This document shows positions 8,388 to 19,102 of a stretch of 64,000 bases of DNA, piece after piece. The DNA comes from Candidatus Tokpelaia hoelldoblerii (GTDB taxonomy: Bacteria; Pseudomonadota; Alphaproteobacteria; Rhizobiales; Rhizobiaceae): contig CP017315.1 in the NCBI GenBank assembly GCA_002005325.1, positions 930,001-994,000 of the forward strand, written 5' to 3'. A program made the translations under genes and the position numbers. The stretch's first letter is position 1, and the number at the start of each line of letters is the position of its first letter. The notes below the pieces were generated by a model. The model did no database searches. It was not told the origin of the DNA and saw nothing but the letters and a program-made list of their open reading frames with translations.

Positions 8388-9947
8388 TCAGACCGTGATA
8401 AACTGTCCCATCATGCCAAGGTCTTCATGCTCCAGCGTATGGCAGTGAAACATAAAGGGATGTTTTTCATCCGCCTGGCGGTTGAAATGAACAAGCAAAT
8501 CAGCCGTTTCATTGACAAGCACAGTATCTTTCCAGCCGGTCGCCCAGGCAGGCGGGGCTTTACCGTCAAGCGACAGCACGCGGAAAGACGCACCATGAAT
8601 ATGGAAAGGATGCTGCATCTCGCCACTGGTTGTCAGCGACCACATTTCATAACTGCCGAGCCTGGCTTTAACATCGATGCGGTTCATGTCAAAGGTTTCA
8701 CCGGCAATCGCCATAGCCATGCCGGAAGAGGCCGCCGTCATCGGCGGGCCGGCCTGTTCTGTCGAGCGGCCGCTGTGTACCATGCCGTCATGACCGCCAC
8801 CATGCGTCATGCCGTGGCTGCCTCCGCCCATGCCTTTCATCAACACCTGCATATTTTCCATCATGCGGTCATCCATGAAGAAACTGCGGGTTTCCTCTGC
8901 CATGCCGGAATTGGCAGGACTTAAGGTGTCGAATGTTGCGGGTATCGTGGTGATTTCAGATTTTCTGCCATGACTTGTGAACAGCATCAACGGCAGCGCT
9001 TCCCCGCCGCCATTATCATCAGATGAGGTAAAAAGTGTGACAGGTGTTTTGCCTTTGCTGAAATCAACCAGCACTTCATAGCGTTCCCCCGGGCCGATCG
9101 GCAGGATGCCTGTCTCGACCGGTTTTTCCAGATAACCGCCATCAGAGGCGATAACATGGAAAGGGCGCCTGTCCTCGAAAGACAGGTTGAAAATGCGGGC
9201 GTTGGCGCCGTTTAACAGGCGCAACCGCATAATCCCGGCAGGCACTTCGTGCTGTGGTTCCATAACCCCGTTAACAATCAGCTTGTCACCATGAAAACCA
9301 TGGATCAGGTCCATGCCATCCGGCGCGTAAACATTGTCCCCCTCAACAACGCGGCGGTCCTGCAGCACAAGCGGAATATCATCCACGCCATAAGTACGGG
9401 GCAGGCCGCGTTCGCGATCCTTGCCATCATCCACAATCATCAGGCCGGCAAGCCCCAGATGCGCCTGATAGGCGGTGTTCTGGTGCACGTGCGGGTGAAA
9501 CCAGTTGGTGGAAGAAGGCTGATCAATATGAACCTTGATATTCCAGTCTTCACCATCTTTAATGGTATTATGTGGACCACCATCCTTGACAGAAGGCACG
9601 AACAGCCCGTGCCAGTGCAATGTCGTGACATCGCCAAGGCGGTTCTGCACCTTGAAATTGATATCTGTACCTTTTGTCAGATGTACGGTTGGCGCGAGAT
9701 ACTCTGCGTTGAGACCGGCGGAGAGGGCTGTTTTATCCCCCGGACCGAAGTTGTGCCGTGCCATTGCCATGGCAAGGGTGACGGTATCACCATTTTCCGG
9801 TTGAAGAAGGGCAGGCACTGGCAGAAAACGTGCCTGAGCCGAAGTAATAATGCTGCTGCCGCCGGCAAAAGCAGCGCGGCTGATAAAAGGCATTGCCAGA
9901 GTGCCACTGCCTGCAACCAGAAGCTGACGGCGTGATAGTTTTGACAT
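8388..9947 (-). CDS. Tat-exported multicopper oxidase, CueO/CopA-like
   Basis: The 519-residue protein is a periplasmic multicopper oxidase that probably oxidises Cu(I) for copper tolerance. A twin-arginine signal is present at residues about 5-12 (SRRQLLVAG) with a cleavage-like RAAFA near 28. All four copper-binding blocks are visible: THLHWHG-type TLHWHGLFVP, WFHPHVHQNTAYQ, HPFHIHGASF and MFHCHTLEHEDLGMM. A Met/His/Gly-rich loop (MKGMGGGSHGMTHGGGHDGM) sits between domains 2 and 3, like the Met-rich Cu(I) site of CueO. The ATG at 9947 has AAAGGA upstream and gives the signal peptide; longer readings do not. A small metal-ligand-rich secreted protein lies just upstream. Confidence 0.93.
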   Translation of the reverse strand: MSKLSRRQLLVAGSGTLAMPFISRAAFAGGSSIITSAQARFLPVPALLQPENGDTVTLAMAMARHNFGPGDKTALSAGLNAEYLAPTVHLTKGTDINFKVQNRLGDVTTLHWHGLFVPSVKDGGPHNTIKDGEDWNIKVHIDQPSSTNWFHPHVHQNTAYQAHLGLAGLMIVDDGKDRERGLPRTYGVDDIPLVLQDRRVVEGDNVYAPDGMDLIHGFHGDKLIVNGVMEPQHEVPAGIMRLRLLNGANARIFNLSFEDRRPFHVIASDGGYLEKPVETGILPIGPGERYEVLVDFSKGKTPVTLFTSSDDNGGGEALPLMLFTSHGRKSEITTIPATFDTLSPANSGMAEETRSFFMDDRMMENMQVLMKGMGGGSHGMTHGGGHDGMVHSGRSTEQAGPPMTAASSGMAMAIAGETFDMNRIDVKARLGSYEMWSLTTSGEMQHPFHIHGASFRVLSLDGKAPPAWATGWKDTVLVNETADLLVHFNRQADEKHPFMFHCHTLEHEDLGMMGQFITV

Positions 9948-9996
9948 GATATTTTCCTTTGGAAATGAAATACAAAAGTTTGGATTTTCTGCATTT

Positions 9997-10353
9997 TCAG
10001 GAAAAGGGCGGCGGTTGTAACAGCGGCGGCGTTCTGATGCCTGCCAAAACCTGCATCGGCGGGCTATACCAGTCTTGCACCGGTATAAAGCCTGCAAGTT
10101 CCGCATTGACTGTAACAAAAGGAACAGAAGGGCAAAGCACGCAACAAGGCATCATGTTATCACCTTGTGTATGGGAATGGCGGCTGCCGTCATGGCTGGA
10201 AGCAGTCATCGCAACATCATGATGCAGCAAAACCATACCCGCCCCGTTACAGGCAAAAACCGGCAGCGGCAAAAGGCAGAAAACCAGCACCATACAAAAC
10301 CGCCAAAACCCGGCCATCCTTGCATATCCCGTTTTCTTGCCTTTTTTATTCAT
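9997..10353 (-). CDS. Small secreted His/Met/Cys-rich protein next to copper oxidase
   Basis: I do not recognise a named family with certainty; it resembles short DUF2946-like secreted proteins found near copper genes. The 118-residue product has a basic N-terminus, a hydrophobic stretch (about residues 14-34) ending FACNGAG, then a cluster of possible metal ligands (LLHHDVAMTASSHDGSRHSH, then MMPCCVLCP) and a proline-rich tail. It lies 49 bases upstream of the oxidase on the same strand, which suggests a joint copper-handling role such as metal delivery or sensing. That role is inference from context and ligand content. Confidence 0.6.
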   Translation of the reverse strand: MNKKGKKTGYARMAGFWRFCMVLVFCLLPLPVFACNGAGMVLLHHDVAMTASSHDGSRHSHTQGDNMMPCCVLCPSVPFVTVNAELAGFIPVQDWYSPPMQVLAGIRTPPLLQPPPFS

Positions 10354-10382
10354 GGTTTATATCTTTTCGAAGAATCACCTGT

Positions 10383-12362
<1,980 letters not shown>

Positions 12363-12461
12363 ATTAAACCTCGTTATCCAGTCCCGCCAACGAATGCGGG
12401 TGGGGTTGTCAAAAATACTTGATATTGTTTTTCTAATGAAAAATCTTGCAAAAAGAAAGCC

Positions 12462-12815
12462 CTATTTCATGTCCTGCCCGTGTTTTCCTGCTCTTCTGCA
12501 GCGCCATGGCATATACCAGTGATAACAGGCCGCAAGTACTTGCGGCACGGGGTCAAAGCCATGGGTGCCAAAGGGCCCGCAGCGGATAATACGAAAAAAG
12601 CCCAGCCAGCTGCCTGCCCACAGGCCATGCCGCGCCACCGCTTCATAGGTATATTCCGAACAGGTTGGCGCATGGCGGCAGTGCATGCCGATGAAACCGG
12701 AAAGCGTCAGTTGATAAAGCCGGATAAGGCCTGTTCCAAGCAGGCGGCCCGGTGTTTTGCGCCAGGGATCGTCAAAATTGCGGCTTTTATGTTGATGGGG
12801 CTTGCGCGCAGCCAC
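12462..12815 (-). CDS. yidD: Membrane protein insertion efficiency factor YidD
   Basis: YidD is a small membrane-associated protein that assists YidC-dependent insertion. The family core is clear: LIRLYQLTLSGFIGMHCRHA, PTCSEYTYEAVARHG, GFFRIIRCGPFGTHGFDPVP. I chose the GTG at 12815 (117 residues) because AGGGG lies eight bases before it and it starts just after the preceding stop; a TTG at 12836 would overlap the upstream gene by 17 bases. It follows an IscU-like gene, a pairing I know from Brucella and relatives, rather than rnpA-yidC. Confidence 0.9.
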   Translation of the reverse strand: MAARKPHQHKSRNFDDPWRKTPGRLLGTGLIRLYQLTLSGFIGMHCRHAPTCSEYTYEAVARHGLWAGSWLGFFRIIRCGPFGTHGFDPVPQVLAACYHWYMPWRCRRAGKHGQDMK

Positions 12816-12819
12816 GATT

Positions 12820-13251
12820 TTATCCCCTGTTCTCAATCTGCCCGATACAGTCTGCTATCGCCTCAAAAACCAGCATGGTGGAAGCATGACGGGCTTTATA
12901 ATCCTTAACAGGTTGCAGACAGGAAAAATCAGCGAATTTTCCTTGCGGCGAAGCGCCGTTTTCCGTCAACATTGCCTGCATGGTTTGATGCAGTGCCCGT
13001 AATTCCTGCGAATGAGCGCCGATAATATGTTGCGCCATGATTGAAGCGGAAGCCTGCCCAAGCGCACAGGCGTGCACATCCTGTGCGAAAGCTGTGACAA
13101 CGCTATCGGCCATATTCAGGTCAACTGTAATGGCTGAACCGCACAGGCGTGAATGCTTGTATGCGCTGGCGTCAGGCGCGGACAAGCGGCCTGTATGGCT
13201 GATATGCGCCGCATAATGAAGGATTTTACTGTTATAAATGTCGTCAATCAT
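12820..13251 (-). CDS. NifU/IscU-like iron-sulfur cluster scaffold
   Basis: The 143-residue protein belongs to the NifU N-terminal/IscU family, which holds nascent Fe-S clusters for transfer to apoproteins. The three family cysteines appear in order: LCGSAITVDL, HACALGQASASIM and FSCLQPVKDYKARHAS. The absence of an HSCB-type LPPVK motif fits the SufU/short-scaffold branch rather than true IscU. With the suf cluster at 42-48 kb it may be an accessory scaffold. It is divergent from folE and upstream of yidD. Confidence 0.85.
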   Translation of the reverse strand: MIDDIYNSKILHYAAHISHTGRLSAPDASAYKHSRLCGSAITVDLNMADSVVTAFAQDVHACALGQASASIMAQHIIGAHSQELRALHQTMQAMLTENGASPQGKFADFSCLQPVKDYKARHASTMLVFEAIADCIGQIENRG

Positions 13252-13306
13252 ATGTTATCAACTGAACCCAATGGCTGCATACGGCATTTATATAACGTAT
13301 ATTTGA

Positions 13307-13334
13307 TTGAAACAGCAAGGATTTCGGTTATAAA
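13307..13334 (+). promoter_or_regulatory. Putative sigma-70 promoter of folE
   Basis: TTGAAA (13307-13312) and TATAAA (13329-13334) are 16 bases apart, with the folE start 41 bases downstream of the -10 box. Both hexamers match the housekeeping consensus well, but transcription has not been shown. Confidence 0.45.
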
Positions 13335-13375
13335 GTCGGGATAAACAGCTGTTTCAGGCAAAAATAGGAATGATT

Positions 13376-13969
13376 ATGGTTAAATCACAAAACAAGGCAA
13401 AACCGGGCATGAGTGAAGTGGAAGAGGCTGTCCGCACCCTGCTTTTATGGATTGGCGAAAATCCGCAGCGTGAAGGCTTGCTTAAAACACCCGCGCGGGT
13501 TGCCAAAGCTTACGGTGAACTGTTCAGCGGCTATAACCAGTCGGCGGATGAGATTCTCGGCACGGTTTTTGAGGAAGTGGCGGGCTATAACGAGCCGGTT
13601 CTCATCCGTGACATCGGGTTTTTCTCGCATTGTGAACACCATATGGTGCCAATTATCGGCAAGGCGCATATCGCCTATATGCCGGATGGCAAGGTGGTCG
13701 GCCTTTCCAAGATTCCGCGGATTGTCGACATGTTTGCCCGCCGCCTGCAAACACAGGAGGCTATGACCGCCCAGATTGCAGATACGCTGCAAGATCACCT
13801 GCAGCCGAAAGGCGTGGCTGTGCTGATTGAAGCCGAGCACCTGTGCATGGCCATGCGCGGGGTTCAAAAACAGGGTAGCAGCACAGTGACAACGGCATTC
13901 CGCGGCGCCTATGCCAGGGATGAGAAAGCACAGGCCAACTTTATGCTTTCCCTGCGCGGGCAGCGCTGA
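13376..13969 (+). CDS. folE: GTP cyclohydrolase I
   Basis: FolE opens the imidazole ring of GTP to make 7,8-dihydroneopterin triphosphate, the first step to tetrahydrofolate. The 197-residue protein has the zinc ligands Cys-His in [18 protein letters not shown] and the second cysteine in [15 protein letters not shown], plus [18 protein letters not shown] start at the ATG at 13376, since the AGGA ribosome site directly abuts the earlier ATG at 13370 but is well spaced for this one. folP and folK are 15 kb away in the same window. Confidence 0.96.
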   Translation: MVKSQNKAKPGMSEVEEAVRTLLLWIGENPQREGLLKTPARVAKAYGELFSGYNQSADEILGTVFEEVAGYNEPVLIRDIGFFSHCEHHMVPIIGKAHIAYMPDGKVVGLSKIPRIVDMFARRLQTQEAMTAQIADTLQDHLQPKGVAVLIEAEHLCMAMRGVQKQGSSTVTTAFRGAYARDEKAQANFMLSLRGQR

Positions 13970-14097
13970 CAGGCTTCAAGGCCATAAATAAATGCTGATT
14001 GTGCAGATTTTTTACCTGAATGTGTGAAAAGGGCTTGCCACGACTCCGGCAATTTGTTAAATGCCGCGCACTGAAAGTTTTTCAGTTTCTACCACGT

Positions 14098-14182
14098 GCG
14101 GTCGTGGCGGAATTGGTAGACGCGCAGCGTTGAGGTCGCTGTGGGGCAACCCGTGGAAGTTCGAGTCTTCTCGACCGCACCA
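14098..14182 (+). tRNA. tRNA-Leu (anticodon GAG)
   Basis: An 85-base cloverleaf with acceptor GCGGTCG/CGACCGC, anticodon stem CAGCG/CGCTG around loop TTGAGGT (anticodon GAG), a long variable arm, a TTCGAGT T-loop and an encoded CCA end. The long variable arm and anticodon identify leucine. It ends three bases from the stop of the convergent glycosidase gene. Confidence 0.96.
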
Positions 14183-14185
14183 TCT

Positions 14186-15043
14186 TTAATCCGTTGACTC
14201 TGCTGATACAGGTTTTGCTGGCTGCGGGATAACCGCACCGATAATTGGCCCCATGGGATGCCACCAGTCCTTGCGGCCCATCTCCGGCGCATAGAGGCTG
14301 GAGATAGAACCGTCAAGGAAGAGGGCGTTCGGGGTTTTCAGCTCATCACGGAAAAAGCGGGCGAATTCGTCAAAATTGACCTTTTGACTGGATATCACAA
14401 AGAGTACTTCCCCTTCATTTGTCACGCCGACACCGTTGCGATATTCAAGAAAGGGGGAATTGGGGATAAAACGCTGGTGAATTCTGTTATCAATCACCAG
14501 CATGGGGCCTGACTGGGTGGCATAATCCGGTTTGACGCCGGATTGCAGATAGCTTTGTGTTTCCAGTACAGCGGCTTTGCCATTCGCCAGATAAAAAATG
14601 CCGTTGGGTTTCATATGAAAATTACCCGGGCCATCCTGCGTGGAAACAACATGCTGTTCCTGCCCGTTTTCGATATAGAGGCCGACAGCGCTGTAATCGG
14701 CATGATACATACCAGCATTCATGGCAAAGGCCAGTGTTTCACCATTTTGGGCCAGTTTCTTATTCACATTGCTGAACGAGAAATAAGGCTTGCCATCAGG
14801 ATTGTTTAAAAACAGGCGGATCGTATCCCTGACAGGATCAGCACGGCAGACAATATAGGCTTTTTGCTCAAATTCCCGACTCATACACCATTGAGATAGC
14901 TGAAGTGCGGGAACATTGCCCTTATCGGGTTTTTCAACTGTTATTGGCGGCTGATTGTTTTGAAAAGGCGGAAACAGGAAAAATACCAGAGCAGCCACAG
15001 CAAAGCCAAACGATACAAGAAGGGAAAATTTTCTTTTCTTCAC
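14186..15043 (-). CDS. Phosphodiester glycosidase (NAGPA-like) family membrane-anchored protein
   Basis: The 285-residue protein has an N-terminal basic stretch and membrane segment (about residues 6-25), then a periplasmic domain of the phosphodiester glycosidase family. Recognisable blocks are FAMNAGMYHADYSAVGLYIE, NFHMKPNGIFYL, ATQSGPMLVIDNRIH and NALFLDGSISSLYAP. Known members hydrolyse phosphodiester-linked sugars; the bacterial substrate is open. The GTG at 15043 is preferred because GGGAG lies seven bases before it; a TTG six codons earlier has no such site. It starts 34 bases after tRNA-Glu on the same strand and may be read from the tRNA promoter. Confidence 0.85.
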   Translation of the reverse strand: MKKRKFSLLVSFGFAVAALVFFLFPPFQNNQPPITVEKPDKGNVPALQLSQWCMSREFEQKAYIVCRADPVRDTIRLFLNNPDGKPYFSFSNVNKKLAQNGETLAFAMNAGMYHADYSAVGLYIENGQEQHVVSTQDGPGNFHMKPNGIFYLANGKAAVLETQSYLQSGVKPDYATQSGPMLVIDNRIHQRFIPNSPFLEYRNGVGVTNEGEVLFVISSQKVNFDEFARFFRDELKTPNALFLDGSISSLYAPEMGRKDWWHPMGPIIGAVIPQPAKPVSAESTD

Positions 15044-15077
15044 GGCGACACTCCCGTGCAAGATCAGCCGATAAAAA

Positions 15078-15152
15078 TGGTACGCCCAAGGGGAATCGAA
15101 CCCCTGTTTCCGCCGTGAAAGGGCGGCGTCCTGACCGCTAGACGATGGGCGC
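15078..15152 (-). tRNA. tRNA-Glu (anticodon UUC)
   Basis: A 75-base minus-strand cloverleaf with acceptor GCGCCCA/TGGGCGT, anticodon stem CCGCC/GGCGG around CTTTCAC (anticodon TTC), a GGTTCGATTCC T-arm and encoded CCA. The first acceptor pair is G-U, which is unusual but tolerated. Confidence 0.95.
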
Positions 15153-15225
15153 TTGAACCGTGAATGGGCTTATAGAGGTGTTGGCTGCATACTGCAAGCC
15201 CTTATATGGATTTTTTCGCAAAAAA

Positions 15226-15912
15226 TTATCTTTTTTTGCTGCAACCCCAATTCCAGTCGCGGCGTGCGCCAACATCAACATGGATAATCTGATTGCAATA
15301 AGTGCCGACACCGCCACGGTTTGGCAAAGCACGGACAAAGCGCGCCAGTTCTGACTTGTGCACGCCGCTCACTTTAATATCCGCCGCAGAACAGGACATA
15401 TGCAATGAATGCTTCGCCCCGTGAACTCTGCGATTATGGGCAGGGCTGCGATAACCGGATGTAATAATGACAGGGCGTTTATAGTGGTTTTGTATGGTGC
15501 CAAGCAGCGAAACCAGCCGTGGATTGAAGCAGGCTGTCTGCACGCCCTTACGTGCAACCTGCACTCCCTTGGGCAGCCCACGGGCAAAATTGCCGGCAGA
15601 GGCGAGTGTGACCGTTCTTGCGTACTTTTGAGTATTAAGCGGAATATCATTATCGGCCACGCCAGGCAGGGCGTGCAGTTTCGCTTGATTCGCCTGCTTT
15701 GCCACCCGCACAGGAGGGCGGGCTTTGGAACGGGCAGAAGAAACCTGCTTTGTCTTGGCAGAACGGCTTCCGGCGCCGGCAGCCAGAGCTTGAGGCGCCA
15801 GTACAATAAAACAGGATGCACTTACTGCAAGAGTCATGCCTAAGAAAGCGATAAAATTTTTCAGCTTGCAATATCTCCCGGTTTTATGTTTTAAGATTCC
15901 AGACTTTCTCAA
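15226..15912 (-). CDS. Peptidase M15A / YcbK-like (DUF882-type) secreted protein
   Basis: A 228-residue exported protein. After a signal segment (about residues 22-44, ending LAPQALAAGAG) comes a basic Lys/Arg/Ser-rich linker and then a C-terminal M15A-type domain: PVIITSGYRSPAHNRRVHGA, HSLHMSCSAADIKV and QIIHVDVGARRDW. The conserved His, Asp and His of the zinc site are all present, so it may be an active D,D- or L,D-peptidase acting on peptidoglycan. The TTG start at 15912 is supported by GAGGA six bases upstream; no better ATG keeps the signal peptide's basic n-region. Confidence 0.8.
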   Translation of the reverse strand: MRKSGILKHKTGRYCKLKNFIAFLGMTLAVSASCFIVLAPQALAAGAGSRSAKTKQVSSARSKARPPVRVAKQANQAKLHALPGVADNDIPLNTQKYARTVTLASAGNFARGLPKGVQVARKGVQTACFNPRLVSLLGTIQNHYKRPVIITSGYRSPAHNRRVHGAKHSLHMSCSAADIKVSGVHKSELARFVRALPNRGGVGTYCNQIIHVDVGARRDWNWGCSKKR

Positions 15913-16147
15913 GTGCTATCCTCATACTCCGATAAAAAGTACTCTTTATTATTTTTTATAACATAATGTTCTAATATAATAGTTCAAATTATATTTCAAG
16001 CTATTACATTTTGTTTGGAGAGTTGCTTTGGCTTTTTTAAAATTTATCTTCCGGAATATTTGCTGGCAGCTCCCGTTGATTTCTCTTGACTGTCAGCGTG
16101 CAATCATCAAAAGATAAATAGCTGAAAAATCAAATCAGGATGACACG

Positions 16148-16499
16148 ATGAAACCACCTGCCATTTCGCTTAAAACCCTTTCGGCCAGCGCTGCTGTTTT
16201 TTTTTGTTGCCTGCGGGGCGGCAGGCTGTGCGCCAGGCAGTGAATTTCAGACAATACCGCAGGAAGGCGCCAGCAAGACCGGCATTTATCCGCGTTTTTC
16301 TGTGCGTCCCCAAGCGCAGACCCAACAATTGACACCGGCAGAAAGTGCACGTTTGAACAATGAGCTTACAAGCGAGGCAAGAGATTTACGTTCCCGTTTG
16401 AACAACCGGCCACAGAAAGCGCAATCATTCTCCACACAAAAGGAAGAGGCACAGCGTGAGGCGGAAGAAGTTCTGCGCCAGATCGAACAGGGACAGTAA
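16148..16499 (+). pseudogene. Small lipoprotein gene, frame broken in a nine-T run
   Basis: An ATG at 16148 opens a signal-like sequence (MKPPAISLKTLSASAAVFF). At 16197-16205 there are nine Ts in a row, after which the frame is lost. Removing one T joins it to VACGAAGCAPGSEFQTIP and an open frame running to the stop at 16497-16499, giving a lipobox-type cysteine and a helical, Gln/Arg/Glu-rich mature part (about 116 residues in all). I do not recognise the family. The break may be a real mutation, a slippage-prone switch, or a homopolymer sequencing error. It lies about 100 bases upstream of the aminotransferase. Confidence 0.65.
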
Positions 16500-16596
16500 A
16501 AATACTTTTTACAAAATCATAATCAGGCTTTATATAGGTGTGCTGCTTTCAGCACTTGCGATGATTTGTTTAAATCTTATAACCAACAGGTTCACC

Positions 16597-17796
16597 ATGC
16601 CACAGGAATTTCATAAAATCCGCCGCCTTCCTCCCTATGTCTTTGAACAGGTTAACCGTTTGAAAGCGGCAGCGCGGGCCAAAAGCGCGGATATTATTGA
16701 TCTTGGCATGGGAAACCCTGATTTGCCAACACCGCAAGGCATTGTCGACAAGCTGTGCGAAGTGGTGAAAAATCCAAGTTCACACGGTTATTCCTCTTCA
16801 AAAGGAATTCCCGGCCTGCGCCGCGCGCAGGCTAATTATTATGCCCGCCGGTTTGGCGTGAAGCTTGATCCTGACACACAGGTTATCGCAACTCTTGGTT
16901 CCAAGGAAGGTTTTGCCAATATGGCGCAGGCTATCACCGCGCCGGGTGACGTTATCCTGTGTCCGGATCCGACCTATCCCATTCATTCCTTCGGGTTTAT
17001 CATGTCAGGCGGGGTGATCCGCTCCATGCCGGCCATGCCGGACGACAGTTTCCTGGAAGCGCTTTCGCGTGCGGTGCGCCATTCCATTCCCAAACCCATA
17101 GCGCTCATTCTGAATTATCCTTCCAATCCGACAGCCTGTCTCGCGACGCTGGAATTTTACAAGAACGTTGTGGCTTTTGCCAAAAAGCATGAGATTATCC
17201 TGCTTTCCGACCTTGCTTACTCGGAAATCTATTTTGATGATACGCCGCCACCGTCTATTTTACAGGTGCCGGGTGCTATGGATGTCGCAGTTGAATTTAC
17301 CTCCATGTCCAAGACCTTTTCCATGCCCGGCTGGCGGATGGGTTTTGCTGTCGGCAATGAACGGTTGATTGCAGCGCTGACCCGTGTCAAATCCTATCTT
17401 GATTATGGTGCATTCACGCCGATTCAGGTTGCGGCAACCGCCGCCCTGAATGGCGATGGTTCCGATATTGCCCAGGTGCGGGGGATTTATAAGAAACGCC
17501 GTGATACCATGGTTGAAAGCTTTGCCCGCGCCGGATGGGATATTCCGCCGCCGCCGGCAACCATGTTTGCCTGGGCGCCGATACCGGAACGGTTTAAACA
17601 TTTGGGCTCGCTTGAATTTGCCAAGCAACTGATTGAACACGCTGAAGTTGCGGTTTCACCCGGTGTCGGCTTTGGCGAACATGGCGATGACCATGTGCGC
17701 ATTGCTCTTGTGGAAAATGAACACCGCCTGCGGCAGGCAGCGCGCAATATAAAGCGTTTTCTTTCAGCAGATGAGAAAACAGGAAATGCGGGGTAA
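16597..17796 (+). CDS. PLP-dependent aminotransferase, AlaC / LL-DAP aminotransferase-like
   Basis: The 399-residue fold-type I aminotransferase keeps the PLP lysine in SMSKTFSMPGWRMGFAVGN, the substrate-binding NYPSNPTAC (asparagine of the NxxNPT motif) and IDLGMGNPDLPTP near the N-terminus. It most resembles alanine/glutamate-pyruvate or LL-diaminopimelate-type enzymes; the exact substrate is not certain. The ATG at 16597 (MPQEFHKIRRLPPYVFEQV) starts as family members do, with AGG upstream. It is followed after two bases by hom, so both are probably co-transcribed for aspartate-family amino acids. Confidence 0.88.
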   Translation: MPQEFHKIRRLPPYVFEQVNRLKAAARAKSADIIDLGMGNPDLPTPQGIVDKLCEVVKNPSSHGYSSSKGIPGLRRAQANYYARRFGVKLDPDTQVIATLGSKEGFANMAQAITAPGDVILCPDPTYPIHSFGFIMSGGVIRSMPAMPDDSFLEALSRAVRHSIPKPIALILNYPSNPTACLATLEFYKNVVAFAKKHEIILLSDLAYSEIYFDDTPPPSILQVPGAMDVAVEFTSMSKTFSMPGWRMGFAVGNERLIAALTRVKSYLDYGAFTPIQVAATAALNGDGSDIAQVRGIYKKRRDTMVESFARAGWDIPPPPATMFAWAPIPERFKHLGSLEFAKQLIEHAEVAVSPGVGFGEHGDDHVRIALVENEHRLRQAARNIKRFLSADEKTGNAG

Positions 17797-17798
17797 TC

Positions 17799-19102
17799 AT
17801 GGCACAGGCATTACGAATCGGCATTGCCGGATTGGGGACCGTCGGAAGTGCTGTTATTCGCCTTCTTGCGGAAAAACAGGATCTACTGGCACGCCAATGC
17901 GGCCGCCCGATTGAGGTTGTGGCTGTCAGCGCCCGTTCACTCAATCGTGACAGGGGCATAAAACTTGACCATGTCAAATGGTATGAGGATGCAACAGCGC
18001 TTGCTGCTGCAACGGATATTGATGTGTTTGTAGAGCTGATCGGCGGTGAGGAAGGTGTCGCGTTGCAGGTGGTTGAAACCGCACTGAAAGCCGGTCATCA
18101 TGTCATCACCGCCAATAAAGCGCTTCTGGCGCGTCACGGTGTGAAATTGGCAAAACTGGCGGAAAATCAAGGTGTTCTGCTCAATTTTGAAGCAGCAGTG
18201 GCAGGTGGTATTCCGGTTATCAAAGCGTTGCGTGAATCCCTGTCCGGCAATACGGTATCGCGGGTTTTCGGTATTCTAAACGGCACCTGCAATTATATTC
18301 TGACCCGGATGGAAGAAGAGGAGCTTTCCTTTGTCGAATGCCTGAAGGACGCACAGGCGCTTGGTTATGCCGAAGCTGATCCGGCTTTTGATATTGAAGG
18401 CTATGATACGGCACACAAGCTGGCGCTTCTGACCAGCCTTGCTTTTGGAACAACCGTCTGTCCCGAAGGCATTTATGTTGAGGGTATCAGCAATATTTCC
18501 CTGGCTGATATCCGTGCTGCCCATGAATTGGGGTATCGTATCAAGCTTTTGGGTGTTGCCGTGCAGACAGAAAGCGGTATCGAGCAGCGGGTTCACCCCA
18601 CCATGGTGCCAAAAGAATCAGTCATTGCCCAGGTGCGCGGTGTTACCAATGCGGTGACCATCCAGACAGACTTGCTGGGAGAGCTGCTGCTTTCAGGGCC
18701 CGGCGCCGGCGGTAGCGCCTTATCGGCGATCTTGCCGATCTTGCCAAAGCGCAACCGGGCTTTCAGCACGGGCCGGTTTTTGCAACTCCTGTCAGCACCT
18801 TGAAAACCTGTCAAAAGGCAACAATCCGCGCGCATTCAGGCGGCTACTTTATCCGTTTGAGTGTTTATGACCGTATCGGTGTTTTTGCTGCAGTTGCCCA
18901 ATCCATGGCGCAAAATGACATATCGCTTGAATCTATTGTGCAGCGGCCGTTTGTCGAGGGACAGGAACCGGGCACAAAAACCATCATACTGGTCACGCAT
19001 GAAACAACGGAAGTTGCTATTCGCAAAGCGCTGGAGGCTATCACCGGGGATGGCAACCTGGTGGATGAACCGCAGATGATTCGTATTGAGCGTTCTTCCT
19101 GA
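17799..19102 (+). pseudogene. hom: Homoserine dehydrogenase, frameshifted before the ACT domain
   Basis: Homoserine dehydrogenase reduces aspartate semialdehyde toward threonine and methionine. The open frame from 17799 gives an NAD-binding domain (IAGLGTVGSAVIRLL), TANKALLARHG and the catalytic domain up to GELLLSGPGAGGSA, then runs out of frame to a stop at 18803. In another frame the expected continuation appears: IGDLADLAKAQPGFQHGPVF, then a complete ACT domain ending at 19102. Compared with the family consensus GGxATASAVIGD, about 13 bases (codons for TASAV less two bases) are missing at 18719-18721. A TTG at 18800 could start the ACT part separately, but the catalytic domain would still lack its last helices. 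Confidence 0.85.

Noticed and set aside
14098..15152. Two tRNA genes considered as integration sites for a genomic island
   Set aside because: No integrase, no direct repeat of a tRNA 3-prime end and no foreign-looking genes are found nearby.
16302..16499. A separate 65-residue gene starting at an internal ATG
   Set aside because: The same frame continues upstream into a lipobox and, after one base, into a signal peptide, so it is better explained as the tail of a frameshifted lipoprotein gene.
18800..19102. A free-standing ACT-domain regulatory protein from a TTG start
   Set aside because: It is the exact C-terminal part of homoserine dehydrogenase, the sequence just before it is also Hom in the same frame, and the ribosome site before the TTG is poor.
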